Origin: JARICQ01 sp964527205
GTDB taxonomy: Bacteria; Bacillota; Clostridia; Tissierellales; Tissierellaceae
Direction of reading: 5' to 3'
Assembly: GCA_964527205.1 (NCBI GenBank)
Contig: CAZGQG010000025.1
Coordinates: forward strand, 1 to 26,299
Length of the DNA: 26,299 bases
Shown: positions 14,635 through 23,899 of the stretch, in pieces
Layout: each line of letters starts with the position of its first letter
How positions within the stretch are numbered: position 1 is the stretch's first letter
Translations under genes and position numbers: made by a program
Notes under the pieces: model-generated
Database searches by the model: none
What the model was told of the DNA's origin: nothing
Seen by the model: the letters and a program-made list of their open reading frames with translations, nothing else

Positions 14635-17046
14635 GTGAAAAATATAGAATTACTAGCGCCAGTAGGTAGTATGGAATCCTTGTATGCTGCAGTACAAAAC
14701 GGAGCAAATGCAGTGTATTTAGGTGGAAAATTATTTAATGCTAGACAATATGCATCAAATTTTGAAATAGAAGAGATTGAAGAAGCTGTCCTTTACTCCC
14801 ATTTAAGAGGAGTAAGGGTATATGTAACTGTAAATATACTAATAGATAATGATGAGATGGAAGATGTAATAGATTATATTAAAGACCTCTATAGGGCAGA
14901 TGTAGATGGAATAATAGTTCAGGACCTAGGTCTTGCAAATTTAATCAAGGTTTTTTTCCCTGATCTAGAAATACACGCAAGTACACAAATGACTATTAAT
15001 AATTTATATGGAGTTAAATTTTTAGAAGATATGAACTTTACTAGGGCGGTGCTTGCAAGAGAAACCCCAATAGATGAAATAAAGCATATAAGCGAAAATA
15101 CCCCCATTGAATTAGAGGCATTTATTCATGGGGCTCTTTGCGTTTCATATTCAGGCCAGTGCCTAATGAGCAGTATGATAGGGGGAAGAAGTGGAAATCG
15201 TGGTAGGTGTGCTCAGCCCTGCAGGATGCCTTCATCTCTAGTTGATAAGGATGGAAGGCTATTAGAAAATTGGGACAAGAAGCATCTCCTTAGCACTAGG
15301 GACTTAAATACTATAGATGATGTAGAAAAAATACTAGATGCAGGAATAATATCATTAAAGATAGAAGGAAGAATGAAAAGACCAGAATATGTGGCAACTA
15401 TAGTTAAGAACTATAGGAAGGCCTTGGACCAGGGAAGTCAGTCTGTTGACAAGCAGGGTAGGCAGGATATAGAGCAGATTTTCAATAGAGAATTTACAAA
15501 GGGAGCCATGCTGGGGAGCTTTGGAGAGGACTTTGTATCCATAGAAAGGCCAGATAATAGGGGTCTATATATTGGAGATGTCTCCAGGGCAGATAAGTAT
15601 AAGGTCTATGTAGAGCTTGAAGAGGATATTGAAATAGGAGATGGAATAGAATTTCAAATTTCCAGTGGAGAAAGAAAGGGTTTGAAATCTCCAATTAAGG
15701 CAAAAAAAGGTGATATAGCCATGTTTGAAAAGCCTGGTTATATCCTGGCAAATACACCAGTTTATAAGACATCTTCAGTAGAACTTTTAGAAAGAGCCAA
15801 GGCCAGCTATGAAGGAGAAAACATAATATACCCTGTAGATGCTGAGATAGATATAATAATTGGAGGGTCTCCAAGACTAAGGCTTCAGTATAAGGATAAA
15901 GAGGTAGATGTACTGGGAGACAGGGTAACAGAGGCTGCTAAAAAAGCAGGCCTGACTAGGGAAAAAGTCCTAGAGCAAATCTCCAAGCTAGGAGATACTA
16001 ATTACAGCCTAAATACAACAAAGATTAATTTAGAAGACAATAGCTTTCTTCCAATATCTGAACTTAACAATCTTAGAAGGAAGGCAACAGATAAATTAGA
16101 TGAACGGGTGAAAATAGATAATAAGAGACAAGCTATTAATGAAGAAGCTTATAAGGATAAAAAGCAGAAATACTTTAGATATAATAGAAACAAGCTTACA
16201 AGCAAGAGAAAATTAGGGATAAAGGTAAATGGAATAGATCAATTTAAAGAGCTAGACCTTGAGAAGTTAGATAGGATATACTTAAACTTCCATGAGGACT
16301 TAGATGAGGCTTTGGAAACTTTAAAACCCTATAAAAAAGAAGTCTACCTAGCTACAGATAATATTTTATATGAAAAAGATTTAGAGAAGATAAAAAGTAG
16401 GTTTAAGTCCGTAGAAAAGCATATAGATGGTATAAGTGTTTCCAATTTAGGAACATTTAAATATATGAAGGATAGCTTTGATTTGGATATCCATGGAGAT
16501 ATGAGTCTTAACCTATTTAATTCACATAGTATTAATTATTTAAATGAGAGAGGGATGAAAAGTGCAGCCCTTTCATCTGAGCTTACTTTGGCACAGATAA
16601 AAAAGATAAATGAAAATAAAAAAGCTTATGTGGAAGCAATAGTATATGGAAGGATCCCAGTAATGACTACAAGACATTGTCCAATGTCCTTGGTCAAAGG
16701 ATGTAAGGATGATAGTGAATGCAAAAGCTGTAATTTTGCAAGGGGCTATAAGATAAAGGATAGGATGAATATTGAATTTCCAATGGAAAGAAGAGGACAC
16801 TTCTCTACAATATACAATTCTGTACCAATAATGATCTTAGATAGCCTGGATTTAATCTATGGAAGCGGTGTAGATATTGCAAGACTAGACTTTACAACTG
16901 AAAAAGAAGAGATAAAATATATACAAGAAGTTTACTATGATTTTGCTAGAGAGAATATTGATATTTCTAGGGCTAGGGATATCATTACAGACTATAGGGT
17001 AGACCATGATATAACCAATGGACATTATTTTAGAGGGATTATCTAA
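14635..17046 (+). CDS. U32 family protein with DUF3656, RlhA-like (probable RNA hydroxylation)
   Basis: An 803-residue protein beginning at GTG 14635, with GGGGAGGAAG upstream and a 5-nt gap after zapA. The N-terminal half is a U32 domain opening with IELLAPVGSMESLYAAVQNG and containing FIHGALCVSYSGQC and GRCAQPC, with Cys169, 176, 192 and 196 as likely Fe-S ligands. The middle and C-terminal part match the DUF3656-bearing subgroup. A second cysteine-rich site (HCP ... GC ... CKSC) lies near 680-700. Once called peptidases, U32 proteins of this type (RlhA for 23S C2501, TrhP for tRNA U34) support prephenate-dependent hydroxylation of RNA bases. That role is inferred from family knowledge, and the exact target here is unknown. 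The ribosomal context agrees with it. Confidence 0.85.
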   Translation: MKNIELLAPVGSMESLYAAVQNGANAVYLGGKLFNARQYASNFEIEEIEEAVLYSHLRGVRVYVTVNILIDNDEMEDVIDYIKDLYRADVDGIIVQDLGLANLIKVFFPDLEIHASTQMTINNLYGVKFLEDMNFTRAVLARETPIDEIKHISENTPIELEAFIHGALCVSYSGQCLMSSMIGGRSGNRGRCAQPCRMPSSLVDKDGRLLENWDKKHLLSTRDLNTIDDVEKILDAGIISLKIEGRMKRPEYVATIVKNYRKALDQGSQSVDKQGRQDIEQIFNREFTKGAMLGSFGEDFVSIERPDNRGLYIGDVSRADKYKVYVELEEDIEIGDGIEFQISSGERKGLKSPIKAKKGDIAMFEKPGYILANTPVYKTSSVELLERAKASYEGENIIYPVDAEIDIIIGGSPRLRLQYKDKEVDVLGDRVTEAAKKAGLTREKVLEQISKLGDTNYSLNTTKINLEDNSFLPISELNNLRRKATDKLDERVKIDNKRQAINEEAYKDKKQKYFRYNRNKLTSKRKLGIKVNGIDQFKELDLEKLDRIYLNFHEDLDEALETLKPYKKEVYLATDNILYEKDLEKIKSRFKSVEKHIDGISVSNLGTFKYMKDSFDLDIHGDMSLNLFNSHSINYLNERGMKSAALSSELTLAQIKKINENKKAYVEAIVYGRIPVMTTRHCPMSLVKGCKDDSECKSCNFARGYKIKDRMNIEFPMERRGHFSTIYNSVPIMILDSLDLIYGSGVDIARLDFTTEKEEIKYIQEVYYDFARENIDISRARDIITDYRVDHDITNGHYFRGII

Positions 17047-17060
17047 TTGAGGTGGTATAA

Positions 17061-19266
17061 ATGAATGCAAAGACTATAAAGGCTTTAGAATATAAAAAGA
17101 TTATAAATATGATAGGGGAAAGAACAGAATCAGAGCTTGGTAGAAAAAGAGTTGAGGAGATAAGGCCCCTTACAGATATAAAGGAAATAAAACACCTTCA
17201 AGATCAAACGGAGGAAGCCCTATCCCTTATAATTAAAAAGGGAGTTCCTCCCTTATTTGGAATAAACAATATATTGCCGGAGATTAAAAGAGTGGAGATA
17301 GGTGGCTCTTTAAGTCCCGGAGGTCTCTTAAGAATATCAGATATTCTCAGGGTATCCAGGGGCTTGAAAAAGTTCTTAAAGGAGACAAAAGAAGGGGAAG
17401 AAAGCTTATTTCCTCTTATACAAAGAATGGTTGATGACCTTAGGGTAAATAAAAATATAGAAGATGAAATAAACAATTCTATAATATCAGAAAATGAAAT
17501 CTCAGATAATGCAAGTAGGGAATTAAGAAATATAAGAAGACAGATATCAAGTAAAAACGAGGCTGTAAGGCAAAAACTTAACTCTATAATAAATTCTCAG
17601 GCTACGAAAAAGCACCTTCAAGACTCTATAATTACAATGAGAGAGGGAAGGTATGTAGTTCCTGTAAAACAAGAAAACAGAAGCTTTATGCCAGGTATAG
17701 TACATGATATGAGCTCTAGCGGGGCAACGGTTTTTGTTGAACCTATGGCAGTAGTGGAGCTAAACAATGAACTTAGGGAGCTGGAACTAAAGGAAAGAGA
17801 TGAAATAGACAAGATCCTTAAGGACTTATCTCTCCTAGTTGCAGAAGATGGGGAAGCTATAAGGAATAATCAGACCATACTTCAGGAGTTAGACTTTATA
17901 TTTGCAAAGGGAAAGTTAGCCTATAGCATGAATGCAACTAAGCCTATATTTAACACAAGAGGCTATATAAATATTAAAAAAGCTAGACATCCTCTATTAG
18001 AAGAGGAAGAAGTTGTTCCAATTGATATATATCTGGGAGATGAATTTAATTCCCTAATAATTACAGGACCAAACACAGGGGGTAAGACTGTTACCCTAAA
18101 GACTGTAGGCCTTTTAACCTTAATGGGCCAGTCTGGAATCCATATACCTGCAGATTTTAGTTCTGAACTTGCAGTATTTGATCAAGTTTTTGCAGATATA
18201 GGAGATGAGCAAAGTATTGAGCAAAGCTTGTCTACTTTTTCATCTCATATGGTAAATATAGTTGACATACTTGACAAGGTAGATAGCAATAGCTTGGTCT
18301 TATTTGATGAGCTTGGAGCAGGTACGGATCCTACTGAAGGAGCTGCCCTGGCTATGTCTATCCTAGAACATCTATTAAATAGGAATATTAGGACTATAGC
18401 TACAACTCACTACAGTCAATTAAAACTATATGCCCTGACTACAGAGGGTATTACCAATGGATCAGTAGAATTTGATGTAGAGACCCTAAGTCCTACATAC
18501 AAGCTCCTAATAGGGGTACCAGGCAAGTCTAATGCCTTTGAAATATCCAATAGGCTAGGGCTTCAGGACTATATTATTGACTATGCCAAGGAACTGGTAT
18601 CAAAGGAAAATGTTGAATTTGAAGATGTTCTAAAGGCAATGGAAGAAGATAGAAGGACAGCAGAAAGAAATAGATTAGAATCAGAAAAAGATAGGATTGA
18701 AATAGAGAAGTTAAGAGAAGATTTAGCAAGTGAAAGAGAGAAGACCAAGTCCATGAGGGATAGAATAATATCCAAGGCAAAGGAAGAGGCAAGGGATATA
18801 TTTAGGACAGCGAAAAAAGATGCAGACTCCTTGGTGGCTGAGCTTAGAACAGTATCCTCTGAAATAGAGAAGGATAGGAACAGGAAGATACAGGAAACCC
18901 AGGATAGATTAAAAAGCAAGCTAGACAAAAGAGAAGGAGAAGCAGCTGAAAATATTTTAAATGTAAAGTCAAACAAGCCTCCAAAGGATTTAAAGGTTGG
19001 AGAAACTGTAGAAGTGCTTAGCTTTAACCAAAAGGGAACTGTAATTGCAGGACCTGATGATAATGGGAATGTCCAGGTTCAGGTAGGAATAATGAAAGTA
19101 AATGCCCATNNNNNNNNNNNNNNNNNNNNNNNNNNNNNNNNNNNNNNNNNNNNNNNNNNNNNNNNNNNNNNNNNNNNNNNNNNNNNNNNNNNNNNNNNNN
19201 NNNNNNNNNAGACTAGGTGAACTAAATGAAGGTGGAGACGGGGTCACTGTAGTAGAAATAAAATAG
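17061..19266 (+). CDS. mutS2: MutS2 ATPase/endonuclease, interrupted by an assembly gap
   Basis: MutS2 is a MutS-like ATPase with a C-terminal Smr nuclease domain. It has been linked to suppression of recombination and, in Bacillus, to rescue of collided ribosomes. The first 683 residues are present: core/clamp region, Walker A GPNTGGKT (336-343), Walker B LVLFDE (412-417), the GAGTDPTEGA signature, a long coiled coil (about 515-635) and a KOW-like segment LKVGETVEVLSFNQKGTVI. Then 100 N (19110-19209) follow. After them RLGELNEGGDGVTVVEIK and stop TAG (19264-19266) are the expected end of an Smr domain. The flanks are in different frames if the N count is literal. About 85 residues, most of Smr, are missing. 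This is a sequencing gap, not evidence of a pseudogene. Confidence 0.9.
19110..19209. other. Assembly gap of exactly 100 N
   Basis: The run of exactly 100 N is the usual placeholder for a scaffold gap of unknown length. It removes the Smr core of mutS2. Comparison with the normal MutS2 length (about 785 residues in Bacillus) suggests the real missing sequence is nearer 250-270 bp than 100 bp. Confidence 0.97.
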
Positions 19267-19289
19267 AAAAATAATTAAGGGAGGCAATT

Positions 19290-20990
19290 ATGTTAAATTT
19301 TAAAGAAAAAGTCATAGGACTTATAAAAGAACAAATAGAAGAACTTGATGAAGAGGAATTAAATTTACTAGTAGAAGTACCACCCTCTTATGATATGGGA
19401 GACTATGCATTTCCTGTATTCTCCTTGGCAAAGATATTTAGAAAAGCACCTCCAAAAATAGCTGAAGAGCTAGTAGAGAAGATCCAAGACAATGAATATT
19501 TTGAAAAGATAGAAGCTAAGGGAGCCTATGTTAACTTCTTTATAAACAAGGAAAAGCTAACACAAGTAACCCTGGAGGAAATTAGGAGCAAAAAAGAAGA
19601 ATATGGATCCTCAGACATGGGTGAGGGAAAGACTGTACTAGTAGAGTATTCTTCTCCTAATATAGCTAAACCTTTCCATATAGGACATATTAGAACAACT
19701 GTTATAGGAAATTCCCTATATAAGATATTTTCTTTCCTAGGCTATGAAACAGTGGCAATAAACCACCTAGGGGATTATGGTACTCAATTTGGTATGCTAA
19801 TCTCTGCCTTTAAAAAATGGGGAGATAGGAGCGTAATAGAAAAAGATCCTATTAATGAACTATTAAAGCTATATGTTAGATTCAATAGGGAAGCCAATGA
19901 AGATGAAAGCCTAAGGGATGAAGCAAGGTACTGGTTCAATCAATTAGAAAACAAGAATGAAGAAGCCATAGAGCTTTGGAAATGGATTAGAGAGATATCC
20001 CTTAAGGAATTCAACAAGGTTTATGATCTATTAAATATAAAATTCGATTCCTATGCAGGAGAATCCTTCTATTCAGATAGGATGCCTAAGGTAGTAGAAG
20101 AGCTTAAGGAGAAGGAACTATTAAAAGAATCAGATGGGGCTTATCTAGTAGAATTAGAGGAATACGACATGCCACCTGCCCTAATAATGAAGACAGATGG
20201 ATCAACCCTATACACAACTAGGGATATAGCTGCAGCCTTCTATAGGAAGGAAACCTATGATTTCCATAAGAACATATATGTAGTAGCATCCCAACAAAAT
20301 CTTCACTTCAAGGCATGGATTAAGGTAGTTGAACTTATGGGCTATGAATGGGCTAAGGATTGTATCCACATACCATTTGGAATGGTAAGCTTAGAAGATG
20401 GAACCCTATCTACTAGAGAGGGAAGAGTATTGTTCCTAGAGGATGTATTAAATAAGGCTATAGAAAATACCACAAAAATAATAGAAGAGAGAAATCCTGA
20501 TTTAGAAAACAAGGAAGAGGTAGCAAAGCAAGTTGGAATAGGAGCGGTAATATTCCAGGAGCTATTTAACCAAAGGATAAAAGACTATGTATTCTCCTGG
20601 GATAGGACTCTTAGCTTTGAGGGAGAAACAGGACCATATGTACAGTATACCCATGCTAGAATAAATTCCCTACTTGAAAAGGGTGAATTTGATCTAGAGG
20701 GTGAAGTAGATTATAGCCTGCTTAAAACAGAAGAGGAAGTCAATATAACTAGGTTGCTATATGAATTCCCAAGGATCATAGTAGATGCTATGGAAAAATA
20801 TGAACCTTACTTTATTACCAGACACATAGTAGAAGTTGCAAAAGCATTTAATAAATTCTACAATAGCACAACAATAAATACTAAAGATATAGAGCTTAAG
20901 AAGGCAAGACTGATGATGTCCTACGCAGCTAAGACTGTTATAAAGACAGGACTTGACCTACTTGGAATGGAAGCACCTGAAAGAATGTAA
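19290..20990 (+). CDS. argS: Arginine--tRNA ligase (class I)
   Basis: Charges tRNA-Arg; full length at 566 residues. The N-terminal additional domain (about 1-105) recognises the tRNA D-loop. The Rossmann core starts at VLVEYSSPNIAKPFHIGH, with HIGH at 130-133. The KMSKS position is degenerate, LEDGTLSTREGRVLFLED, as is usual in many ArgRS. The C-terminal DALR anticodon domain contains QYTHARINSLL and ends in the characteristic GLDLLGMEAPERM. AAGGGAGG (19277-19284) supports the start. It is the last gene of the zapA-U32-mutS2-argS run and ends at a strong terminator. Confidence 0.97.
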   Translation: MLNFKEKVIGLIKEQIEELDEEELNLLVEVPPSYDMGDYAFPVFSLAKIFRKAPPKIAEELVEKIQDNEYFEKIEAKGAYVNFFINKEKLTQVTLEEIRSKKEEYGSSDMGEGKTVLVEYSSPNIAKPFHIGHIRTTVIGNSLYKIFSFLGYETVAINHLGDYGTQFGMLISAFKKWGDRSVIEKDPINELLKLYVRFNREANEDESLRDEARYWFNQLENKNEEAIELWKWIREISLKEFNKVYDLLNIKFDSYAGESFYSDRMPKVVEELKEKELLKESDGAYLVELEEYDMPPALIMKTDGSTLYTTRDIAAAFYRKETYDFHKNIYVVASQQNLHFKAWIKVVELMGYEWAKDCIHIPFGMVSLEDGTLSTREGRVLFLEDVLNKAIENTTKIIEERNPDLENKEEVAKQVGIGAVIFQELFNQRIKDYVFSWDRTLSFEGETGPYVQYTHARINSLLEKGEFDLEGEVDYSLLKTEEEVNITRLLYEFPRIIVDAMEKYEPYFITRHIVEVAKAFNKFYNSTTINTKDIELKKARLMMSYAAKTVIKTGLDLLGMEAPERM

Positions 20991-21020
20991 AAAAATAGAC
21001 CCGGGACCGGGTCTATTTTT
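20991..21020. terminator. Bidirectional terminator between argS and the convergent small gene
   Basis: A nearly perfect palindrome, AAAAATAGACCCGG (20991-21004) with CCGGGTCTATTTTT (21007-21020), has a GC-rich centre and A/T tails on both sides. It can therefore stop transcription from argS on the + strand and from the small gene on the - strand. The stop codon of the minus-strand gene (21013-21015) is inside the stem. Confidence 0.93.
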
Positions 21021-21207
21021 CTAAGTACTCCATGAATTTACTTTCACTAACTTCAGCCAAGGAACTTAATTCCTCTATTATACTATTCTTCAAATCTATA
21101 AAATCACTTATTTCAGTTTCATTGCCAGTGTATTCTAAAGCCTTAATAATTAAGAGCATATCGTCTTTGGACATCTCCTGTATAGAAATCTTATCAAACT
21201 CTTGCAT
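21013..21207 (-). CDS. Small acidic protein of unknown function (64 residues)
   Basis: The only minus-strand gene I accept. The ATG (21205-21207) is preceded on its strand by AAAGGAG (21214-21220) with 6-nt spacing, as good a site as those of its neighbours. A possible promoter with TTGAAT and TAAAAT (17-nt spacer) lies upstream at about 21240-21270. It ends in the bidirectional terminator, which gives it a complete transcription unit. The product is acidic (many Glu/Asp, few Lys) and predicted helical (FIDLKNSIIEELSSLAEV), without Cys, membrane helix or recognisable motif. I do not recognise the family. Transcription unit signals and the absence of an overlapping gene argue that it is real. 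Confidence 0.68.
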   Translation of the reverse strand: MQEFDKISIQEMSKDDMLLIIKALEYTGNETEISDFIDLKNSIIEELSSLAEVSESKFMEYLEK

Positions 21208-21239
21208 TATGTTCTCCTTTCTTCCAATGTTATACTCTA

Positions 21240-21268
21240 TATTTTATAGGACTTAGGCCAATAATTCA
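21240..21268 (-). promoter_or_regulatory. Possible promoter of the small minus-strand gene
   Basis: Read on the minus strand, TTGAAT (4/6) is followed after 17 nt by TAAAAT (5/6) and then, after a short leader, by AAAGGAG and the ATG at 21207. Boundaries are approximate. It lies back to back with the extended -10 promoter of the radical SAM operon. Confidence 0.4.
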
Positions 21269-21319
21269 ATCTTTATTATGATCTTTTCTAGAAAATCTCT
21301 GTATATGCCATATAAGTAA

Positions 21320-21328
21320 TGTTATAAT
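21320..21328 (+). promoter_or_regulatory. Extended -10 promoter of the radical SAM operon
   Basis: TG-t-TATAAT is at 21320-21328. The -35 region is weak. The start would be near 21335, about 25 nt before the ATG, leaving room for the AAAAGGGG ribosome binding site. Confidence 0.5.
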
Positions 21329-21358
21329 AAAAATAGTAATGAAAAAAGGGGAAATTAA

Positions 21359-23131
21359 ATGAAGATAATATTAAGTACTTTAAATGCAAAGTTTATACAC
21401 TCCTCACTTTCAATTAGATACCTACAGGAGTATGTAAGAGATATACAGAAAGTGGAGATTCAAGAGTATACCATAAATCAAAATATAGATTTTATAGTTT
21501 CTGAACTATATGATCTAAATCCAGATATCCTAGGGTTTTCAACCTATATATGGAATGTGGAGGAGATTCTTAAAATATCCCAGGCCATAAAAATAGTAAA
21601 GCCGGATATAAAGATCCTACTGGGAGGACCGGAAGTATCCTATGATTCCCTACAGACAATGAAGGAAAATCCACATATAGATTATATAATATTTGGAGAG
21701 GGAGAAGAAACTTTTAGAGAGTTTGTAGAAAAGCTAATAAAGGAAGACTATGATATGGAAGGAGTCCAGGGCCTAACTTATAGGGAAGGAGAGGAAATAA
21801 GAAGCAATCTTCCTAGACCCTTGATGCATGACTTGGATAGGATACCTAGCCCATACAGTTCCATAAAGAATGAATTTAAAAACAAGATAGTCTACTTTGA
21901 AAGCTCCAGAGGTTGTCCCTTTAACTGTAAATTTTGCCTATCCTCCACTATAAAGGGAGTTAGATACTTTTCCATAGATAGGGTAAAAAGAGATCTGGAC
22001 AACTTAATAGATAGCGGTGTAGACCAGGTTAAGTTTGTAGATAGGACCTTTAATGAAGATAAAGAGTATTCTATGGAAGTAATGAGTCACATAATAAGTA
22101 GAAAGCCTAAAAATATGAACTTTCACTTTGAAGTTACAGCTCATTTATTAGATGATGAGATGCTAGACTTCCTATCAGAGGTTAAGGAAGGTCTATTTCA
22201 ATTTGAAATAGGAGTCCAGTCTTCTAATCTGGAAACTATAAGGGCAATTGGAAGGGCAACTAATCTAGACAAGCTGGAGAAGGTAAGTAAGACCATTAAA
22301 TCCTATAGGAATATTCACCAGCACTTGGATTTGATAGCAGGACTACCCTATGAGGATTATGAGTCCTTTAAAAGATCCTTTAACTATGTATATAATATAA
22401 GGCCTGAGAAAATACAATTAGGATTTCTAAAACTCCTAAAGGGTTCAGAACTTAGGGAAGATGAAGAGAAATATGGTTTTAAATACCTAGACTCACCTCC
22501 CTATGAAGTCTTGGAGACAGATTGGATTAAATACAAGGATATTATTAAACTTAAGAGAATAGAGGAGCTAGTAGAGAGATATTACAATGAAAAATACTTT
22601 AAGCACTCCTTGGAATATCTAATGGCAAATATTTATGACCATCCCTTTGAATTCTTTGAGACCTTTTCTGAATATTGGATAGAGAAAAATCACCATCAGT
22701 ATCCTATGAGTAGGACCAAGCTCTATCAAGTACTAGGGGAATACTACAAGTATAAAGGATATGATGGTTTTGATATTTTTAAGGAAATACTGAGATTTGA
22801 CTTTATATCAAATAATAAGTCTAGCAAGATGCCAGAGCTTATAAGGAATAGAGAAGCAAATAAGAAGAAAATCAATATTCACCGTGTCTTAAAGGATTAT
22901 AGGTTATTAGATAATGAGCTGAAGGAATATAAGAATATACCTACAAAAAATATGATAAGGCATGTAAAAATAGAATCTTTTAGTGTTGATGTTTTAAATA
23001 TAATCCAAAATGATTATATTTATAAAGAAGGAGCAGGAGAGCCAAGAGATATAATCTTCCTATATAAGGACAATGTGATAAATAGATTCTCGGCTTTTGA
23101 CATAACAGAGATTACAAAGGGGTTGGTCTAG
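21359..23131 (+). CDS. B12-binding domain radical SAM protein (DUF4080-type), substrate unknown
   Basis: A 590-residue protein with an N-terminal cobalamin-binding-like Rossmann domain (about 1-135: LGFSTYIWNVEEI, ILLGGPEVSY, IIFGEGEETF). A radical SAM domain (about 175-400) carries the [4Fe-4S] motif CPFNCKFC, with Cys186, 190 and 193. The canonical DxHxxG cobalamin-ligand motif is not evident, so cobalamin may be bound base-off without a His ligand, or not at all. The C-terminal part (about 400-590) matches in layout the DUF4080 extension of clostridial homologues. The substrate is unknown; related enzymes are methyltransferases or methylthiotransferases. It overlaps no gene and is followed after one nucleotide by a membrane protein gene, so the two are translationally close. 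Confidence 0.88.
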   Translation: MKIILSTLNAKFIHSSLSIRYLQEYVRDIQKVEIQEYTINQNIDFIVSELYDLNPDILGFSTYIWNVEEILKISQAIKIVKPDIKILLGGPEVSYDSLQTMKENPHIDYIIFGEGEETFREFVEKLIKEDYDMEGVQGLTYREGEEIRSNLPRPLMHDLDRIPSPYSSIKNEFKNKIVYFESSRGCPFNCKFCLSSTIKGVRYFSIDRVKRDLDNLIDSGVDQVKFVDRTFNEDKEYSMEVMSHIISRKPKNMNFHFEVTAHLLDDEMLDFLSEVKEGLFQFEIGVQSSNLETIRAIGRATNLDKLEKVSKTIKSYRNIHQHLDLIAGLPYEDYESFKRSFNYVYNIRPEKIQLGFLKLLKGSELREDEEKYGFKYLDSPPYEVLETDWIKYKDIIKLKRIEELVERYYNEKYFKHSLEYLMANIYDHPFEFFETFSEYWIEKNHHQYPMSRTKLYQVLGEYYKYKGYDGFDIFKEILRFDFISNNKSSKMPELIRNREANKKKINIHRVLKDYRLLDNELKEYKNIPTKNMIRHVKIESFSVDVLNIIQNDYIYKEGAGEPRDIIFLYKDNVINRFSAFDITEITKGLV

Positions 23132-23132
23132 T

Positions 23133-23885
23133 ATGGACATAATAAATGATTTTTTGCTAATCAATAAGCAGACTATGAAAAAGACATTAAAGAGCTTAAA
23201 GAATAACTGGATAATTATATTTTCAGGCATGGCCTATATAATGCTAAGCACAATAGTATCCATGATAGTCTATACAGTTTTCAGAGGAGTATTGGGACTT
23301 ATAGGGGGGATAATCATTGCTGTGTTCTCAGCAAGCTTAATATCCAACTATCTCTACCTCCTATATAATGTTATAAATTACGATAGATTAGGGCTCCAAG
23401 ACTTTAAGGATGGATTTGGTTATTTTCTTAGGAAAGTATATGTAGTGTTTTTCTATGGTTGGATAGGGAGTATTCTCCTATCAGTTTTCTATAGGATGCT
23501 TGGAAGCAATGCAGCTATCCTATCTATGATAGTAAACGTATCAATATTAATATTATTAAATCCCCTACCTGAGTCCATATATTTAAAGGAAAGGGATCCT
23601 ATGGGAAGTATAACTTATGCGGCAGAATTTATGAAAGAAAACTGGGCAAATTGGCTGATACCAAATTTATTCTTCCATGGTATATTGTTTTATTTAACAG
23701 GAAACATTATAAGTAATCTTTTCTCTACTCATATAAGTATGGGTTTTGGAATAGATGTAATAAGTATTGTAAAATATTTAATCGCCCAGGTATTGTTTTC
23801 ATTTATAATGATATATAGAGGACACCTATTCAAGTTACTGAGCACCAGCACTAGGCGTAAGAGGATGTATATGAGTAAATTCTAA
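23133..23885 (+). CDS. Integral membrane protein of unknown function (six predicted helices)
   Basis: A 250-residue protein starting one nucleotide after the radical SAM stop codon; AAAGGGG (about 23116-23122) serves it from inside that gene. Hydrophobic segments at about 26-49, 53-78, 102-120, 128-147, 173-196 and 208-229 suggest six membrane helices, with a basic C-terminal tail (TRRKRMYMSKF), probably cytoplasmic. There is no cleavable signal peptide and no transporter motif I recognise. The general layout resembles clostridial membrane proteins of unknown function. The operon context (radical SAM before, TPR after) is the only functional hint. Confidence 0.82.
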   Translation: MDIINDFLLINKQTMKKTLKSLKNNWIIIFSGMAYIMLSTIVSMIVYTVFRGVLGLIGGIIIAVFSASLISNYLYLLYNVINYDRLGLQDFKDGFGYFLRKVYVVFFYGWIGSILLSVFYRMLGSNAAILSMIVNVSILILLNPLPESIYLKERDPMGSITYAAEFMKENWANWLIPNLFFHGILFYLTGNIISNLFSTHISMGFGIDVISIVKYLIAQVLFSFIMIYRGHLFKLLSTSTRRKRMYMSKF

Positions 23886-23899
23886 GAAGAGGTGGAAAA

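Noticed and set aside
18581..18976. Minus-strand open frame of 131 codons inside mutS2
   Set aside because: It is the Ser/Leu-rich mirror of the Glu/Lys-rich coiled coil of MutS2, with no ribosome binding site. The other minus-strand frames under hisS, ktrB, pheT, zapA and the TPR gene are the same kind of shadow.
17061..19266. mutS2 as a true pseudogene
   Set aside because: The only interruption is the N run, and both flanks are intact coding sequence of the same protein.
21032..21256. Plus-strand frame of 74 codons opposite the small minus-strand gene
   Set aside because: No ribosome binding site precedes it, it starts just after a strong terminator, and the minus-strand frame has far better signals.
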